From contig CBDCTQ010000022.1 of assembly GCA_965222105.1 (NCBI GenBank), positions 73,646 through 137,645 of the forward strand: a DNA stretch of 64,000 nt, read 5' to 3'. The stretch's first letter is position 1. The number at the start of each line of letters is the position of its first letter. The stretch is from CALGLS01 sp965222105. Lineage in GTDB: Bacteria > Bacteroidota > Bacteroidia > Chitinophagales > Saprospiraceae. The notes below the pieces were generated by a model. The model was given only the letters and a program-made list of their open reading frames with translations, was not told the origin of the DNA and made no database searches. This document shows, piece after piece, positions 51,387-60,132 of the stretch. Made by a program: the position numbers and the translations under genes.

Positions 51387-51419
51387 AAAAAAGAGTACTT
51401 TTACGGGTGCTCTTTTTTT
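51387..51419 (+). terminator. terminator after xisI
   Basis: AAAAAAGAGTAC (51387-51398) pairs with GTGCTCTTTTTT (51407-51418) with one G-U pair and an 8-nt loop, ending in a T run. It separates the AT-rich xisHI pair from folC. Confidence 0.7.
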
Positions 51420-51446
51420 GTTACAACATCTACTCCTACCACCACC

Positions 51447-52757
51447 ATGCCCAATCAATCCCCACAATATCAGCAAACCCTCCAATGGCTCTTCCAACAG
51501 CTCCCCATGTATCAGCGGCAGGGCGCCGTAGCCTTTAAAAAAGACCTGAACAACATACAGGCTCTCTGCCAGTACCTCGACCAGCCACAAACAAAATTCT
51601 CCAGCATCCACATCGCCGGTACCAACGGGAAAGGCTCCACCGCCCACCTCCTGGCTTGCTTGTTTCAACAACGCGGCTTCAAAACCGGACTGTACACCTC
51701 TCCCCATTATTCCGATTTTCGGGAACGGATAAAGATCAACGGTGATTACATCTCACCATCAAAAGTGATTCAGTTCGTCGACAACCACCAGGAATTTTTC
51801 AGAAAACTAGAGCCCTCCTTTTTTGAAATTACCGTAGCCCTCGCCTTCGACTATTTTGCCAAAGAGCAAGTCGACATCGCCATCATTGAGACAGGGCTGG
51901 GCGGACGGCTCGACTCCACCAACATCATCGAGCCAATACTCAGCGTGATCACCAACATCAGCTTCGATCATCAGGAAATGCTTGGCAACACACTTCAAAA
52001 GATCGCCGCCGAGAAGGCGGGGATCATCAAGCGCGACACCCCCGTAGTGATCGGAGAAACGCAGCCCAAAATAAAATCGGTTTTTGCTAAAAAAGCACAG
52101 AGCATGAATGCCCCCATTTTTTTTGCCGACGAGCAATTCGAAGCAAGGGAAACCAGCCACTCAAACGACCATACCTTCTACGACATTTACCGAAAGGAAA
52201 AACTTTGTTATCCTAAATTGAAAGTTCAGCTACTGGGGCCTTTCCAAAGCAAAAACATAGCCACCTCCCTTCAGGCCGTCGAATGTTTTAATAGCCTAAG
52301 CCAGTCGCGGTTGATCCGCGAATACGATATCCGAAACGGCTGGCCTAAGCTTCAAAAGCACACCCGCTTCAAAGGGCGCTGGCAGGTGATCGGGCAGCGT
52401 CCTACCATCATTTGCGACAGCGCCCACAACGAATCCGGGCTTCAAGGGGCCATGCAAGCCCTCCAGGATAAACCGTTTCGGAAGCTGCATATGGTGGTGG
52501 GCATGGTTCGCGACAAAAACGTCGACAAACTCCTGGCTTGTATGCCGCCGGAAGCACAGTATTATTTTTGCAAAGCGGCCATTCCCCGTGGCATGGAGGT
52601 GGCCACCCTGGCCGGAAAGGCGGCTAAGTTTGGCCTTAAAGGAGAGGAATATACCAGCGTTGGGGCTGCATTCGAGGCGGCCAGGTCGGCTGCCGACGTC
52701 AGAGATCTGATCTTTGTTGGCGGCTCCACATTTGTTGTCGCAGAAGTAGTGGAATAG
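51447..52757 (+). CDS. folC: bifunctional dihydrofolate / folylpolyglutamate synthase
   Basis: A 436-residue ligase of the Mur superfamily that adds glutamate to folates. Conserved parts: HIAGTNGKGSTAHLLACLFQ (ATP-binding P-loop), TGLYTSPHYSDFRERIKING, IIETGLGGRLDSTN and SFDHQEMLGNTLQKIAAEKA, then ICDSAHNESGLQGA in the C-terminal domain. Ends and length are normal. It is followed after 57 nt by recF. The C+G-rich base use contrasts with the xisHI pair just upstream. Confidence 0.95.
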   Translation: MPNQSPQYQQTLQWLFQQLPMYQRQGAVAFKKDLNNIQALCQYLDQPQTKFSSIHIAGTNGKGSTAHLLACLFQQRGFKTGLYTSPHYSDFRERIKINGDYISPSKVIQFVDNHQEFFRKLEPSFFEITVALAFDYFAKEQVDIAIIETGLGGRLDSTNIIEPILSVITNISFDHQEMLGNTLQKIAAEKAGIIKRDTPVVIGETQPKIKSVFAKKAQSMNAPIFFADEQFEARETSHSNDHTFYDIYRKEKLCYPKLKVQLLGPFQSKNIATSLQAVECFNSLSQSRLIREYDIRNGWPKLQKHTRFKGRWQVIGQRPTIICDSAHNESGLQGAMQALQDKPFRKLHMVVGMVRDKNVDKLLACMPPEAQYYFCKAAIPRGMEVATLAGKAAKFGLKGEEYTSVGAAFEAARSAADVRDLIFVGGSTFVVAEVVE

Positions 52758-52814
52758 ATAAAACCACCCAATTCTCTTTCTTATCTTTGCCCCTTTCGGG
52801 AAAAACAACAGCGC

Positions 52815-53951
52815 TTGCATATACAACAGTTGAAAATCATTCAGTTTAAAAACTACGGATTGGAATCCTATGATTTTGATCCCCGACTGAATTGCATTGT
52901 CGGAAGAAACGGCGTGGGCAAGACCAACCTACTCGACGCCATCCACTACCTGGCCATGTGCAAAAGCCACTTCCGGTTGCCTGACAAAAATATGATCCAA
53001 CACGAAAAGGACTTTTTCCGGCTGGAGGGGCATTTTTCGCTCGACGGCAAGGCGGAAACCATCGTCACCAAACTGCCCCGGGGAAAAAGAAAAACCGTAG
53101 AAAGGAATGGCGTCCCTTACAAAAAACTACTAGAACACATCGGGCTTATACCCGTAGTAATGATCGTACCCGACGATGCGAGGCTGGCTACCGGAGGCAG
53201 CGAAGAACGGCGGCGATTTGTCGACACGGCGATTTCGCAGATGGACCGCCTATACCTGGAAGCTCTGGCCCGCTATCAGCAATGCCTCAAACAGCGTAAC
53301 GCAACACTTAAACAAATGCGCCAACCCGCAAACAATACTTCGGCCAGAGGACTGCCCTTTCCCCATGCGGAAAATAAAGGAGGGGCAAACGGCGACTTAC
53401 TCATGGCCTATACCCAACAAATGGCGGCGCCAGCTCAGCTCATTTATGAAAAACGAAAACAGTTTTTGGCCGATTGGTTGCCCTTATTTCAACAATATTA
53501 TCAGCGCATTTCAGGGGCGGCTGAAGAGGTGGGTTGCTGGTATCGGTCCCAGTTGTCGGAAGGAGGGTTCACCGCTCTGTCAAAAGCCGCTGCCGACCGC
53601 GACCGTCTGCTGGCCCGAACCACCGTGGGCATCCACAAAGACGATCTATTGTTTGAAATGGGCGGCCACGAAGTAAAGAAGTTTGCTTCCCAGGGGCAAT
53701 TGAAATCGTATGTTTTGGCAGCTAAGCTGGCACTATACGATTTGCTGAAAAAGCAAAAAATGCAAACCCCGATATTTTTGTTGGATGATATATTTGACAA
53801 ACTCGACCGGCACCGCGTCCGGCATCTGCTCGAATTGTTGATCGAAAAGGATATGGGGCAGGTGTTCATCACCGATACCTCGGAAAACAGGGTGATGGAG
53901 CTAGTAGAGGATTTTGCAGTAAGCTGTAGGCAGATCGTTGTAAATGATTAG
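52815..53951 (+). CDS. recF: DNA replication and repair protein RecF (TTG start)
   Basis: A 378-residue ABC-type ATPase that loads RecA at ssDNA gaps with RecO and RecR. Walker A is VGRNGVGKTNLLDAIHYL near residue 30; the family motif GGSEERRRFVDTAIS is present; the signature and Walker B regions are ASQGQLKSYVLAAKLA and PIFLLDDIFDKLD. The N-terminus MHIQQLKIIQFKNY is the conserved RecF start, and the only codon that fits it is TTG at 52815, with no ATG nearby. The downstream dnaA-recF neighbours known elsewhere are not here. Confidence 0.95.
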   Translation: MHIQQLKIIQFKNYGLESYDFDPRLNCIVGRNGVGKTNLLDAIHYLAMCKSHFRLPDKNMIQHEKDFFRLEGHFSLDGKAETIVTKLPRGKRKTVERNGVPYKKLLEHIGLIPVVMIVPDDARLATGGSEERRRFVDTAISQMDRLYLEALARYQQCLKQRNATLKQMRQPANNTSARGLPFPHAENKGGANGDLLMAYTQQMAAPAQLIYEKRKQFLADWLPLFQQYYQRISGAAEEVGCWYRSQLSEGGFTALSKAAADRDRLLARTTVGIHKDDLLFEMGGHEVKKFASQGQLKSYVLAAKLALYDLLKKQKMQTPIFLLDDIFDKLDRHRVRHLLELLIEKDMGQVFITDTSENRVMELVEDFAVSCRQIVVND

Positions 53952-54036
53952 TAATTAATAATTTATTAATTATCAATTGATTGATTATTGTACCATCTAA
54001 TAAAAGTTTTCTGGGCTGTAAACATGCAAACAACCA

Positions 54037-54104
54037 TGAAAGCCTGTCCCGAACTCGATTCGGGAGAATACGCCAGTGAAAGCCTGTCCCGAACTCGATT
54101 CGGG
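54037..54104. repeat. two 28-bp direct repeats with a 40-bp period
   Basis: TGAAAGCCTGTCCCGAACTC plus GATTCGGG occurs at 54037-54064 and again, identical, at 54077-54104. Each copy contains the partial palindrome CCCGAACTCGATTCGGG. Because 40 is not a multiple of 3, the copies lie in different frames. They lie in the region before the YihY-type gene. Confidence 0.9.
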
Positions 54105-54174
54105 GGACTATCGCCGTTCACTGCACGTGTCGCTACGCCTTCACGGCACGCAAACAAACAACGAACAACAACCA

Positions 54175-55191
54175 GTGATAGACAAAATTCAAAAATTCAT
54201 ATTCAACTTACCAGTCATAGCCCAGGTGCTGGAATGGTCGAAGCGCAGCTCATTGCCGGGCTTTCATGGTATACCTTTGTTCGACGTGGTGGTGTTTATC
54301 CTCAATGAGTTGAAGCGTCAGGCGCTGATTACCCGCGCCAATTCGATGGCATTTAGTTTTTTTCTGTCTTTATTTCCTTTCATTTTGTCGTTGCTGACCT
54401 TGGTACCTTACCTGCAAAACTACCTGTTGCGGCACCTGGTGGTGCGTGATAGTGCGGTGCTGGACATTCAGGATACGGCCGAGTTGATGGGGCAGCTCAA
54501 AACCCAGTTTCGGGAGTTCATCCCGGAGGGGGTGTTCAATACCATATCCGATGTGGCCACCAATCCCCGGCCGGGGTTGCTGTCGGTGGGTTTTATATTT
54601 GCCTTATTTTTTGCCTCCAATGGCATGATGTCGATGATGCGCGGTTTTGAAAAATCCTACAAAACGACTTTCCGAAAGCGCAGCGGGTTGCGTAAGCGGA
54701 TATTAGCGATGTTACTGACATTTTTGATAGCTATGCTGGTCATTGTATCGGTCATCCTGGTCATTCTGGGTCAACGGCTGATGAACTGGCTCCTCGACTA
54801 CCTTTCGCTGGATGTGTTTGGCGGCGTAGCCCTTCAGGGGTTGCGCTGGTTGGTGGTCATTGCCCTGTTTTACTTTGGCATAGCCATCATCTACAGGTAT
54901 GGGGCAGCTACCATCCGGCGGTTTCATTTGTTTTCTCCTGGTACTACCCTGGCTACGATATTGACCATTTTATCGTCGTTGGTATTTTCCTTCTTTGTCC
55001 GTGAGTTCGACACCTACAATCAGCTCTACGGCTACATCGGTACCATTATCGTAATATTATTGTGGATTCAGATCAATGCTTTCATCTTGCTGGTTGGTTT
55101 TGAATTGAATGCCAGCATTGCCGTCAACCGGGATTTGAAGGCCTTGGGAAAGTCGAAAAAACCGAAAAAGCCGAAGGAAAAATCCCTCTAA
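54175..55191 (+). CDS. YihY/UPF0761-type membrane protein
   Basis: An inner-membrane protein of the YihY/BrkB group (formerly ribonuclease BN by mistake). I prefer the GTG at 54175 (MIDKIQKFIFNLPVIAQV), 338 residues; the open frame reaches to a GTG at 54076 inside the direct repeats, but the extra 33 residues are not family-like. Helices are visible at about 60-85 (SMAFSFFLSLFPFILSLL), 145-165, 190-215, 225-250, 265-285 and 290-310. The N-terminal amphipathic part LPGFHGIPLFDVVVFILNEL is typical. Function unknown. The C-terminus is a Lys-rich tail. The gene is alone. Confidence 0.88.
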   Translation: MIDKIQKFIFNLPVIAQVLEWSKRSSLPGFHGIPLFDVVVFILNELKRQALITRANSMAFSFFLSLFPFILSLLTLVPYLQNYLLRHLVVRDSAVLDIQDTAELMGQLKTQFREFIPEGVFNTISDVATNPRPGLLSVGFIFALFFASNGMMSMMRGFEKSYKTTFRKRSGLRKRILAMLLTFLIAMLVIVSVILVILGQRLMNWLLDYLSLDVFGGVALQGLRWLVVIALFYFGIAIIYRYGAATIRRFHLFSPGTTLATILTILSSLVFSFFVREFDTYNQLYGYIGTIIVILLWIQINAFILLVGFELNASIAVNRDLKALGKSKKPKKPKEKSL

Positions 55192-55537
55192 CGGAGCAGA
55201 TATATCTTTCTCAACAAAAATGCCTCCGTTTTGCAACCATTATGATCACTTGTCGTAACAAATCAGGTTGTTGGTTGCGAATAGAGAAAACGCTATCCAA
55301 CACGGATTTTACAAACCAATACTTCCGCTAAAAAGGGGGGAACTACTCGCCTGAATTTTCAACAGAAAAAGAATATTTTTTAACTTCAAAAAATAAAAAT
55401 ATACAGACAGTTGTTTTTTAGTAATTTATGTATTAGTATTGTGCTATTATCTGAATAGTAAATATTTGTAAAAAGACAATGCCTATGAGAAACCCATTGG
55501 GTTAAAGCAAAAATTACAATCACCCATAAACACTATC
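55192..55537. other. 346-bp gene-free stretch
   Basis: No gene seen. AACGGAG (55190-55196) can pair with CTCCGTT (55224-55230) followed by TTGC, a weak terminator candidate with a long loop for the YihY-type gene. The right half is AT-rich and holds the promoter for the TPR gene. Confidence 0.45.
55411..55441 (+). promoter_or_regulatory. candidate promoter for the TPR gene
   Basis: TTG at 55411-55413, 20 nt, TAGTATTG at 55434-55441, one mismatch from TAnnTTTG. It would start transcription about 90 nt before the ATG at 55538. Confidence 0.4.
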
Positions 55538-56998
55538 ATGACTATGAAGCACTTTCACCAAGGTAGTCGCCGTACTCCCGGCGAACTCGTCGCTCGTTAC
55601 GAGAAAATGATCAAAAGCGGCACCCCTCTTTCATTTTCCGAAAGGGAATTTCTTTCCATCCTCGACTATTACGAACAGGAAAACAAGCTGGAACGTGCAA
55701 CTTCGCTTGTCGACCATACGCTTCAGGTATTCCGGACATCTGGGAAATTGCATTTTCGCAAAGCCCGACTGCTGATGTATAAAAAAGCGTACGAAGGGGC
55801 CTTTGAATCGCTGGACCGGGCCGAGTTTTTCGAGTATTCGCCTTTTGAAATCGGGTTGTTGCGCATTCGCATTTACTGCTATATCCAGGAGTACGAGGTG
55901 GCCCGGACGCTGCTCACCAAAATGAAGATCACCTATTTTCCTACCCCTAAAAAAATATCCAGGGTATATACCATGGAGGCTTTGATGTATGAGCGGATGG
56001 AAGATTATCATCAGATGTTCGATTCGCTCAAAGAAGCCATTATGGAACACCCTAAAAATGAGGATGCGCTGGGAAAAATGTATTTGTGTGTCGAACTTTC
56101 CGGCAAATTTCAGGAAAGCGCCACCCTCCATCGGCAGGTGATCGACCTCGAACCTTATTCTTTTATCGCCTGGTTCAATCTGGGTCACGCCTGGTATGCC
56201 ACCGGAGAGCATTACAAAGCACTGGAAGCCTTTGAATATGCCACGATCATCAACGACAAGTTTGAATTGGCCTATCTCGATTGTGCAGAGCTTTGTTTTT
56301 CGCTGCAGAAGTGGGCCAAAGCACTACCATACTACCTGAAATTGCTCCACCTGATCGAACCAGACGAAGAACTTCTATGCCGCATCGGTCAATGTTATGA
56401 GTATTTGGGAGCGTATGAAAAAGCCAAAGTCTATCTCTATCGTGCACTGGCCATCAATCCCAAAGACCCTGAGATTTATTTCCACATTGGGCAATGCTAT
56501 GCCAAAGGAGAGTCCTGGGAAAGCGCCATGCATTTTTTCAAACAAGCCGTCAAGCTCAATCCCGACAGCGATGAATACATTGCTGCACTGGCCCACAACC
56601 ACGTCCAATTGGGATACGCTCACCGGGCCATTCCCTTGTATAAAAAGGCAACAACCCTGCTGCCGGAGATCAGCTCCAATTGGGTGGCCTTAACGCAAAT
56701 TTACATTAGCAGAAATAAGGTAGGGGCCGCTCTGACCCTACTCGAAGAAGCTTTCAGGCACAGCTACGATGCACCTCTTTTGTATTGCCAGGCTGCCTGC
56801 CAATTCATCAGTGGCAACAAGACCATTGCCATGGACACCCTACGCGAAGGCCTCCTGGAAGACTTTGATGCACATCGGTTGCTGTTTGAGATTTGTCCCG
56901 AACTGGAAGAAGACAGAAAGGTAAGTGCGATTCTGAGGTACTATCGCAGCGAACCCGTTGAACGTCCCTCTGTCGCCCAGCGGCAATTGATCGGATAG
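55538..56998 (+). CDS. TPR repeat protein
   Basis: A 486-residue soluble protein without a signal peptide, built from about ten tetratricopeptide repeats. Clear ones are around residues 205-238 (FIAWFNLGHAWYATGEHYKA), 275-308 (ELLCRIGQCYEYLGAYEKAK), 309-342 (EIYFHIGQCYAKGESWESAM) and 343-376 (DEYIAALAHNHVQLGYAHRA). The last 35 residues (LEEDRKVSAILRYYRSEPVE) are outside the repeats. TPR proteins are scaffolds for protein-protein contact; the partner cannot be read here. A strong terminator follows at 57054. Confidence 0.9.
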   Translation: MTMKHFHQGSRRTPGELVARYEKMIKSGTPLSFSEREFLSILDYYEQENKLERATSLVDHTLQVFRTSGKLHFRKARLLMYKKAYEGAFESLDRAEFFEYSPFEIGLLRIRIYCYIQEYEVARTLLTKMKITYFPTPKKISRVYTMEALMYERMEDYHQMFDSLKEAIMEHPKNEDALGKMYLCVELSGKFQESATLHRQVIDLEPYSFIAWFNLGHAWYATGEHYKALEAFEYATIINDKFELAYLDCAELCFSLQKWAKALPYYLKLLHLIEPDEELLCRIGQCYEYLGAYEKAKVYLYRALAINPKDPEIYFHIGQCYAKGESWESAMHFFKQAVKLNPDSDEYIAALAHNHVQLGYAHRAIPLYKKATTLLPEISSNWVALTQIYISRNKVGAALTLLEEAFRHSYDAPLLYCQAACQFISGNKTIAMDTLREGLLEDFDAHRLLFEICPELEEDRKVSAILRYYRSEPVERPSVAQRQLIG

Positions 56999-57053
56999 GT
57001 TCCGCCCTACTCAATTTGGATTCAAGAAATAATTGAATGTGTATTTACCTTGG

Positions 57054-57092
57054 TTCCCGGGTGCTGTAACGCACCTGGGAATTTTTTATTTT
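57054..57092 (+). terminator. rho-independent terminator after the TPR gene
   Basis: TTCCCGGGTGC (57054-57064) pairs with GCACCTGGGAA (57071-57081) with one G-U pair and a 6-nt loop, then TTTTTTATTTTT. The T run covers the stop codon of the convergent minus-strand gene. Confidence 0.8.
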
Positions 57093-58421
57093 TCTACCCG
57101 GTTGAGGGTTCTCTTGATCTGTTCGCTGTTGATCTGGTTTCGGTTTTGGAAATATTGTTGCTGCCGGGTGTTGAGTTGAGTGGGGGTATTGTTTTGAAGC
57201 AGAGTAGTAAAATTATTGTTTTCGGGATTAGGACGAAGAATGACCTGATTGGGAAAGGAAATAGATTCATTTTCAAAGACGACTTCTTCAGGGGTAAAAT
57301 TCTTTAGTCGATACCGGATGGACTGGCCTTTTTCATCGAGTGCCAGGATGTAGTACAGTTCATCGTCTACTTGTTCGATGCGCATCCGTTCTGTGAAGAT
57401 TGTATCGGTTCCGATCAGCAACATAGCCATTGCCTTCTAGTGCAAGGGCGCTGACTTGTTTCCATTCTTCGACCGAACGCTGTACGGGGGCCTGATTTGA
57501 GCGGTCTTTTTTTGCGGCAGCTTTTGATTTCTTTTGCTTTTTCCTTTTTGATTCGGCAGAAACGATGGTCACTTTAGAAACCTCGGTTGCCGGATCGGCG
57601 GGGGCTTCCCATTTGCCCAACAGCCATTTGAGTTCTGAAAGGTTCATCTGTGGTTTACTCTCTAGTTCCGCCCGGGAAGGGGTTGGCACTCCATAGGCCG
57701 TCACATGGGCTTCATCCAATTTATCATCGACAACATCTTCTTCGGTCACAATATCTTCAGCAGCAATATCATCGGGCATGGCGATTGAAAAATCCGAGCC
57801 AGCATCAACGATTTCATTATCTGTGGTGGCGGCAGTTGAGGAGGCTACAGACGTGGTGGGGGCTTCCTTCTGCGCAGCACGGGCATTACTTTGGATTTGT
57901 TTGAATTTGGGTTTGGACGACCGGTCATCGCCTGTTAGCTCATCTACCTTGCCTGCATTAGAAGTAGCAGCCGAGGCGATGGGGTTAGCATTTTGCTTTA
58001 TGCCGATATAGACCTTTTTTTGAACGCGGAGTTCCTTAGAGGGGTCGCCTTCCAGGATGGGGTTGGTGTTGAGGCGGTTTAGTTGTTTTTGATAAGCGCT
58101 GACGTTGTAAACGATGTCTTTTTGATCGTTGTAAATGCCAATTTCTTCCAGAACAAATTGCGGGCGGATATCGGCTTCGGCTACTGCCATATTTTGGGGC
58201 CGGTCCGTCAAAAACAAACTGATGATGCTGATTAAACCAATAAGCAAGACCAATACTCCTGCCATTGAAAGCCAGGTGCGCATCCGGGCAGCGGGGGTTA
58301 TCCGGCGTCGGCGTCGGTCGAGACGGTTTTCGAGGCGATGCCAGGCGCGGTCGGAGGGCCGTTCGCGCAGCTTGTGCTCGCCTTTTCTGAAAAGTTCGAA
58401 AATATCCTTTTTATGTTTCAT
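57086..58421 (-). pseudogene. anti-sigma-like membrane protein gene, frameshifted
   Basis: The first frame (58421 to about 57425) encodes a basic cytoplasmic start (ELFRKGEHKLRERPSDRAW), one helix at about residues 48-70 and a periplasmic part with LSELKWLLGKWEAP and EEWKQVSALALEGNGY, a pattern recalling DUF6265-type domains. The continuation of that domain (IGTDTIFTERMRIEQVDDEL to VEK) is found in a different frame, 57430-57086. A single shift near 57415-57430 rejoins them, giving about 440 residues. It follows the ECF sigma gene by 30 nt on the same strand, so a role as its membrane partner is likely. A real mutation, a sequence error or programmed shifting cannot be told apart. Confidence 0.7.
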
Positions 58422-58451
58422 TATAGAATTCCTTAAAAATCAAAATTTCCT

Positions 58452-58988
58452 TCACCCCACATCTGGATACTGACTGGCCTCCAACAGGCTGCGCAGTCGT
58501 TTTTTGGCCAGGATGAGCTGTGATTTGGAGGTGTTGATACTGATGCCGAGTTTTTCTGCGATCTCCCGGTGTTTGAACCCCTCCAGAACATAGAGGTTGA
58601 AAATGGTTCGATAACCTGTGGGCAGTTTGTCGAGGAGGGCCAGAATGTCGGCGGCCATCAATTCGTCTTCTATGCTGACGTTGGTTTTTATTTCGATGTT
58701 GCTCACTTCGACGGTGAGTTTGAAGTTGTGTCGCTTTCGCAAAAACATGAGGGACTCGTTGACCATGATCCTTCTGATCCATCCTTCAAAGCTGCCGGCT
58801 CCGCTGTACTGGTGAATGTTGGTGAGCACTTTGAAAAAGCCTTCGACCAGAACGTCTTCTGCATCTTCACGGTTTTTGCAATAGCGCATGCAGACCCCGA
58901 ACATTTTCGGCGAATAGCGGTTGTAAAGCAGTTTTTGTGCTTTACGATCCTCGTTTTTGCAGGCTTGGATCAGTTCGAGTTCCGTCAT
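58452..58988 (-). CDS. RNA polymerase ECF sigma factor
   Basis: A 178-residue sigma-70 family factor. Region 2 spans about residues 10-80 (AQKLLYNRYSPKMFGVCMRY, EDAEDVLVEGFFKVLTNIHQ, FEGWIRRIMVNESLMFLRKR). Region 4 spans about 120-170 (DKLPTGYRTIFNLYVLEGFK, HREIAEKLGISINTSKSQLI). It lacks regions 1 and 3, as ECF factors do. The downstream gene probably encodes its membrane-bound regulator, now frameshifted; if that gene is truly broken, this sigma could be unrestrained. Confidence 0.93.
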   Translation of the reverse strand: MTELELIQACKNEDRKAQKLLYNRYSPKMFGVCMRYCKNREDAEDVLVEGFFKVLTNIHQYSGAGSFEGWIRRIMVNESLMFLRKRHNFKLTVEVSNIEIKTNVSIEDELMAADILALLDKLPTGYRTIFNLYVLEGFKHREIAEKLGISINTSKSQLILAKKRLRSLLEASQYPDVG

Positions 58989-59388
58989 TCCGTTTGTTTT
59001 CGATAACTACTGTTTTGTGACCACCAAGGCTCGGAGACCCGGAGATTCACAAAGAAAACCCCTGTGCCCCTTGCCAAAACGGTAGTTTACCTCATGCACT
59101 CCGTTGCTTTGGTGTAAGAAACGGGTTTTTGGGAGAATTCCAATACTCTGTACGGTCATTTCTATAGGGTAGATGCGGGGGCGGGGTGGTTTGGTGGGTG
59201 GATGGTTTGCGGTTCAGGGCGTGCCTATGAAGCCCGCCTGCCGGCCGGCAGGGGCTATCGCAAACATGGCTGGCATGAAGCATGCAGTGAAGGCTACGTC
59301 CTTGAATGTCGTAGCGAAAAGTGCAGTGAACGTTGACAGGCTCCCATAGCAAGTCCGGGGCAGGCTTTCAGCGTGTGCGACGCTGAAC
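58989..59388. other. 400-bp gene-free stretch with repeats
   Basis: No intact gene. Around 59017-59080 is a degenerate copy of the interspersed repeat also seen near 13240 and 20706 (here GGTGGTT/ACCACC..., TTCACAAAGAAAACCCCTGTG). At 59236-59251 is the palindrome CCTGCCGGCCGGCAGG, identical to the block inserted in the MITE-like copy at 37104. Confidence 0.5.
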
Positions 59389-60055
59389 TTAATCGGGGTA
59401 GTTGGGAATGTTCTGTCCAAGCACGATGTCCCGCCTGCCGATGTACAAATCTTCTTTGCGTTCCAGGTTAAGAATGCCGCTTCCGCCCCGGTTCGGCATT
59501 CGTTGCCGCTCTGTTGGGGTAAGGAACTCGTCGTCGTCGAACATAAAATCGTCGATGTAATAAGGCTGCTCCAGACCCGGCTCCAATATGCTCGGATGGA
59601 TATGAGCCGGAGCCTGGGAGTTAGGATAGGGAGCCCGGACGAACGGTGTAGATGGTATAGCGGCCGTGTTTGTCCGTCTTTACCCATCCCCTGATGTAGC
59701 CGTGGCGGGCCACTTGTGGGTCGAGGTCATTAGTCACTTTGTACACCCCTTTGGTGTCGGTGTGGTAGTAGTAGAGTACAACGCCGGGGGCAGGCGTCTT
59801 GCCATCCTTTCGGAAAATGGTTCAGGTGATCATCAGCTTTTGGTCGTTTTGGTGCCAACCTGCGCTGGTGTCGACCGATGCAATCTGATCGGGCATGCCG
59901 ATGAACATAAAATGGCGGTTTTCAAAGGGGCCTCCGACTGGTGTTTGCTCATTGGTTGAGGGGGACGGGTCGGAGGGGCTGTTAGGTTGCTGACCTCTGC
60001 AACCGACAACCGAAACGATCAATAGGATGAATAGAATATGGATTGGATTTGCCAT
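59389..60055 (-). pseudogene. intradiol ring-cleavage dioxygenase-like lipoprotein, nonsense plus frameshift
   Basis: Begins at 60055 with a lipobox (SVVGC, about Cys19) and the opening strand of an intradiol dioxygenase (GWHQNDQKLMIT). A TGA then interrupts the frame at about 59822-59824, where relatives usually have Gly. The same frame continues with TIFRKDGKTPAPGVVLYYYH, RGWVKTDKHGRYTIYTVRP with a Tyr ligand, and then shifts by one base near 59640 to RAPYPNSQAPAHIHPSI with the His-x-His iron site, LEPGLEQPYYIDDF and GRRDIVLGQNIPNYP. One nonsense change and one extra G explain all. The whole would be about 220 residues. Confidence 0.8.
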
Positions 60056-60132
60056 ATGTGTGAATTGAAATTTGTAATTTTTATCAAAGACAACGACAAT
60101 TTATTTTTCGAGCGAGCTTAATTCATTAATTT

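Noticed and set aside
57415..57430. Programmed ribosomal frameshift in the sigma-partner gene
   Set aside because: No slippery heptamer or downstream structure seen at the junction; kept only as a remote option.
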